64,000 bases of DNA, from contig CM034241.1 of assembly GCA_019916065.1 (NCBI GenBank), positions 20,227,541 through 20,291,540 of the forward strand, read 5' to 3'. The stretch is from Vitellaria paradoxa. Taxonomy: Eukaryota > Streptophyta > Magnoliopsida > Ericales > Sapotaceae. Of this stretch, positions 60,435 through 64,000 are shown in pieces (the stretch's first letter is position 1; each line of letters begins with the position of its first letter). A model generated the notes under the pieces. The model did not search any database. It was not told where the DNA came from and was given only the letters and a program-made list of their open reading frames with translations. Made by a program: the position numbers and the translations under genes.

Positions 60435-61030
60435 TGTAGCTGGATTTTCCCGCTTGTCCATGATGATTTGATTAGTCGTGAGCGAGCATTGTTGCTTTAT
60501 GCTATTGCTATAGACGTTCCTATTGACCTCGCTTCAGTGCTCTTTGACACTATCATTCAGCGTGCGGGAGTTACTACCGGCCGTTCCGTATTACCTTTTG
60601 GTGGTCTCATCACGGAACTACTGGCACACTTTGACGTGACTGTTGAGACCGCTCGCACTGTTAGTCCTTCTGTTCTGATTTCTGAGTCTACTGGTGCGAG
60701 GCGCATAGCTCAGCTGCATCTGCGAGTCGTCTTTCTCAGATGTGGGACCTTTTACTTCTTCCACACCACCAGTGCAGGATATTCTTCCACGACCCCGTGC
60801 CGTAGTGTTACAGCGAGATCTTCTTCGGGTATAGATGATAGGTTGTAACATATGGAAACTGAGCAAGCGGCCCAATGTCGATCCTTGGATAGGATTGTAG
60901 TAGAGCAAGCTGCCCAGTCCCCTTCTGGAATCTCAGGGTGTCACTCTGGATTCGATTCTTGCAACTCTTCGTGTTATGGGTCCTACTGCTCCACCTCCTC
61001 CTGACCCATATTTTGATCGCCCGGAAAGCC
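60435..61030 (+). pseudogene. Athila 2 ORF3, C-terminal part
   Basis: Continues ORF3 after the solo LTR: SRERALLLYAIAIDVPIDLA, then VLPFGGLITELLAHFDVTVE, homologous to the relic at 1470-1969. The frame is lost near 60720-60740; readable pieces in other frames include LDRIVVEQAAQSP and a Pro-rich end (PPPPDPYFDRPESP-like near 60990-61030), ending at TAG about 61033. No known enzyme motif. Confidence 0.7.
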
Positions 61031-61033
61031 CGT

Positions 61034-63378
61034 AGTTTGTTAGGCTAGTTTGATATGTGACTTGGTGTTGCTAGTTGACGTCTCTGTTTTGTGGTTCACT
61101 GTGTATAGCTCTAACACTTTCTTTTTGGAGTGTCAGCTAGAGTTAGTTTTGATTGATCTTTTGTACTCTCTTTATTTGTTTTTTCTTTAATGCAAGTCAA
61201 CACCTCTTTGTGGTGTCGTAGTTTACTTTCTTTTAGTTTTCTTATATTTGCTTACCTTTACTACTAACTCTTTTTCTTGTCTTATTTTCCCTTTATTTTT
61301 CTTTTATTTTCTTTCTAAATTTTCTCTTGTATAGTTTTTTTTTTTTTTCTTTTCTTCAACTAAGGGAGCTCTTGAGGTAATATCCACCATTTTCACTCTT
61401 TGTTTCTACATTTTGAGCATATCACTTGGATGTATGTTGTTGGTTATTGTTGGGAGTGCTGTAGAAACTAGGTTGGGGGGTGTTCTTTATTCCTTCTGGG
61501 GGTTTTCTTTTTGGGTGCATGCTTGGCTTATGTGTTCTATATTGCTTGATCTTTATGCTTATTGTTATCATGCTCATTATTATCATGCTCACTTTGCACA
61601 CTACGGACCCACATCTGCATCCTAGTTCTCACCTTGAGGACAATGTTTAGTTTAGGTTGGGGGTAGAGTTCACATGATGACCCTTTGTGCTCAATTGTCA
61701 AATTTTTCGAATTTTGAGCATTTTTGAGCTTACATCCATGACGTAGCATATTTGTACCTGCATGTTAGCCTTTTTTGGTTTTGTTGATTGTGGAATTGAG
61801 TGAGCACATGAGGAGTGATTTTTGTTCAAGTTTTAATAGGGGACTTAGTTCTAGTTGAGTGTGTTGTGACTTAGTGCATTTTAGACTATCATGGAGAAGG
61901 GCTTATGTACTTAGGAGTCGATTTTGATTAACAGTGGTTAATTGAGCATCTTCGGACAAAGTTGAGACTTATACCCCTATGGTAAGCTTTTGAGCCTGTT
62001 ATTTTTCTTGAGGGGTTGCACATGATTTAAGCTCATTTGTTCTACACTACAGTTTCCAATGCACCGGTTGCATCCCACACTTGCATGAGTTCCACTTGGC
62101 ACTTTATGAGTTGTTGCAAGCTTTGGATATGATGCTAGGCCTTCTTTGCTACTTTGGGCCTTTTTATCCTTTCTTGTTCATGAATCTCCCTAGGAACCAA
62201 TTTGAAGCCTTCTAATAAGTGCGTGAAATATATGTTTCTGTTTTTGGTTCACCTCATTTATCATCCTTTACACCCATTCACACACTTTAATGCCTTACCC
62301 ACACATGTCTTGGGTTGTGGAAGTGCCTCAACATCTAAGTGTGCATTTGGGATTGGAAATGAATGATCTTTGGTATAGAAAGAGGGCGAACGTTTAAATA
62401 GGAATGCATATTGTATAGTTTTTATTGTTTGAAAAAAAAAAAGAGCGAAAAAAAAACAAAGTGGCAAACACCAAGTTTGAGTAATTTGTAAGTTTTGAAT
62501 AAGTTTCTTGTTGGAGTCCTCTTTAGGGGTTGGAAAGGAGTTAGGTAATGTGGGACTAGTGAGCACTTGACTATCTTTTACCCAAGACGTGTGCCTTGAT
62601 TTCCATACCTTCCATTGGTAACCATTACCCTTGGCCAAGTTACAACCGAAATGAAGACCTAGTCGATTTTAAGTGAGCAACTCTTTTGTGTGCACATAGT
62701 GGTCTTGTGTGGGTTGGGGGTGTGATTTCTTGCATTGCATTGAAACTTTTGGTTATAAGCTGTCCACTCTAAATTTCAATTCAATTCACTCACGTATTGG
62801 TGGGGGTTGTGTGCAACTAGGATAGCATTCTATGCTAATAAGACTGTGTGAACCCTTGATGAGCGAATTTCTTTCTATGAGTGTTATTCCTTGTGAGGAT
62901 TTGAAGTCAAAATCTGGCTCCATTTATGCTCTTGCAACCATGTTGAATGAATGAAACACTTTAGCATATATGCCTTTCCCACTTTGATAGTCCATGTTTT
63001 TATGCTTAGCACTTGGGAATTACATATGATACTTGAATTTTGTACCTTATTTGGCTTGCACTTAAGTTATTCTTGATTGTCATCACTCTTTATCACTTAG
63101 AGACCATACCATAGATGTTTGTGGGTATCATCACTGCAAACCCTCACAAGATATTACTCGTCCACTAGGGGGAACCTAGGGGTTTAAAGGGCTTGCCACA
63201 CACGCTAAGTGTGGCCGTGTGTTTCTACGAAAATGGACATCACATTAGTTTAGAGTTTATTTCAATTGTTTTGTATTGAATAAATATTTGCATGTCATGG
63301 ATATTTTAGCAATTGTTTGTATACCTCATGGTTTTATTGCATGCATTGCTAGGGACTAGCATATTTAGGTTAGGGGTG
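61034..63378 (+). other. Athila 2 3' noncoding region with PPT
   Basis: About 2.3 kb of T-rich and mixed DNA with no supported gene. It aligns with 7920-9168 plus 12187-12930 of Athila element 1. Polypurine-like copies AGGTTGGGGGGTG (61470-61482) and AGGTTGGGGGTAG (61654-61666) precede the true polypurine tract GGTTAGGGGTG (63368-63378). Confidence 0.65.
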
Positions 63379-64000
63379 TGATTGAGCACATAAAATGCAA
63401 ACTTACCATGATTATGTGAATGGTTTTAGGTGTTTTATTTATATAAATCTCATATCTTTTAAGGAAATAAACTAATTTATGTGCTTTTGGACTTTTGTAG
63501 GTTTTGGTGCTTCACTTGGTGAAGGAGGATGAAAAGAGAGGCCAAAGGAGCAAGGAAACAAAGTTGGTAAATATGGACCAGAACCTTGGGTGCCCCACCT
63601 AGACCCATGGGCGCCCCACCAGAAGTATGGGCGCCCCACCCTATAGCAGATGGGCGCCCACAAAGAGCCGATTTTGGGAGGAAAAGCAGGTTCTCAGAGG
63701 CCTTTCATCAAATAGTTGGAGAACAGCCACCATGGGCGCCCCACCTAGACCCATGGGCGCCCCTGTGCTATCTTGGGCGCCCCACTCTTCATCAGGTAGG
63801 CGCCCACAGAGGGGGAGTCCTGACTGCTATTTTTGGCTATTTCTTTGAGGACTTCATCAAACACTACAAGCATGGGCGCCCCACCTCAAGCATGGGCGCC
63901 CATGGGGACTTTTCTAGCACAAGTCCAGAAGAATTTTAGAGTGTAATTTTACCATTTTACCCCTGAATTTTGTAATGATATAAAAGGGTAGAATTTTGAC
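63379..64000 (+). repeat. Athila 2 3' LTR (first 622 bp)
   Basis: TGATTGAGCACA onward, nearly identical to 48539 onward; includes the palindrome array (63586-63905) and the TATA box (63977-63988). Runs out of the window. Confidence 0.93.
63586..63905 (+). repeat. GGGCGCCC array in Athila 2 3' LTR
   Basis: About eleven units as in 48742-49062; differs from it by a G-to-A in one palindrome (GTAGGCGCCC) and by one C in a C-run. Confidence 0.92.

Larger units (their letters stand above)
48539..64000 (+). mobile_element. Athila-type Ty3 retrotransposon 2 (young, full-length, 3' end outside)
   Basis: 5' LTR 48539-50177 (1639 bp), primer-binding site at 50184, gag 50431-51818, pol 52400-55960, ORF3 56971-61030 (split), 3' noncoding region, polypurine tract 63368-63378 and 3' LTR from 63379 to past the window end. 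The first 622 bp of both LTRs differ by about 6 substitutions and 5 single-base indels (by eye), ~1%, so insertion is recent. Yet gag, pol and ORF3 contain many frameshifts and stops. A 2.75-kb solo LTR sits in ORF3. The Athila assignment rests on the Asp-tRNA-type primer site, the MFLRSGK gag start, the DLGASVNLLP protease and the post-pol ORF3. Confidence 0.93.

Noticed and set aside
1..64000. Endogenous pararetrovirus or other viral integrant
   Set aside because: No movement-protein, coat-protein or caulimovirus-type RT context seen; all RT pieces are Ty3 Athila, chromovirus or LINE type.

Overview
The window is repeat-rich nuclear DNA of a flowering plant. I see no intact host gene, rRNA, tRNA or bacterial-type operon. 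Plant origin is shown by Athila-type and chromovirus-type Ty3 retrotransposons, a Sirevirus-like Ty1/copia element, a 16.6-kb CACTA transposon with TNP2-like and Transposase_24-like genes, and plant LINEs with DUF4283 and zinc-knuckle ORF1. The species cannot be named from the sequence. The nesting and a ~175-bp satellite suggest pericentromeric or other heterochromatic DNA (inference).

Left block (1-15524). The end of an Athila-type LTR (1-1425) is joined directly to the 3' half of a second Athila-type element (1426-12930), which ends in its own, different LTR (12931-14484). A Sirevirus-like copia (2421-7552, TSD ATTAC) and a 3.0-kb solo LTR (9169-12186, TSD ACTTG) sit inside it. A truncated, inverted copy of the last LTR follows (14485-15524), giving ~1-kb inverted arms.

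Middle block (15525-21111). A diverged satellite of 168-179-bp monomers (15525-20290) carries another solo LTR of the same 2.7-3.0-kb family (15860-18527, TSD TAGCT). About 0.8 kb of unassigned DNA follows.

Right block (21112-64000). This is one nested structure. The base is a decayed minus-strand chromovirus. Its 3' LTR (21112-23186 plus 39778-40107) is split by the CACTA element (23187-39774, TSD ACT), which itself contains an ORF2-deleted LINE (34402-37418, 12-bp TSD). Its internal region (40108-46705) keeps only chromodomain and RNase H relics and received a solo Athila LTR (42805-44668, TSD ACCAA) and a 5'-truncated LINE (45563-46604). Its 5' LTR (46706-48538) is interrupted by a young Athila-type element (48539 to beyond 64000) with two LTRs, PBS, gag, pol, ORF3 and PPT. 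That element's ORF3 is split in turn by a third solo LTR (57676-60429).

All coding regions seen are broken by stops or frameshifts, so nothing here is clearly autonomous. The most unusual signal is a set of short GC-rich palindromic arrays (core GGGCGCCC; in one LTR type GGTCCGGACC) next to the TATA box in several LTR families that are otherwise unrelated. A related array lies inside the Athila element just ahead of a TATA-like box and ORF3.
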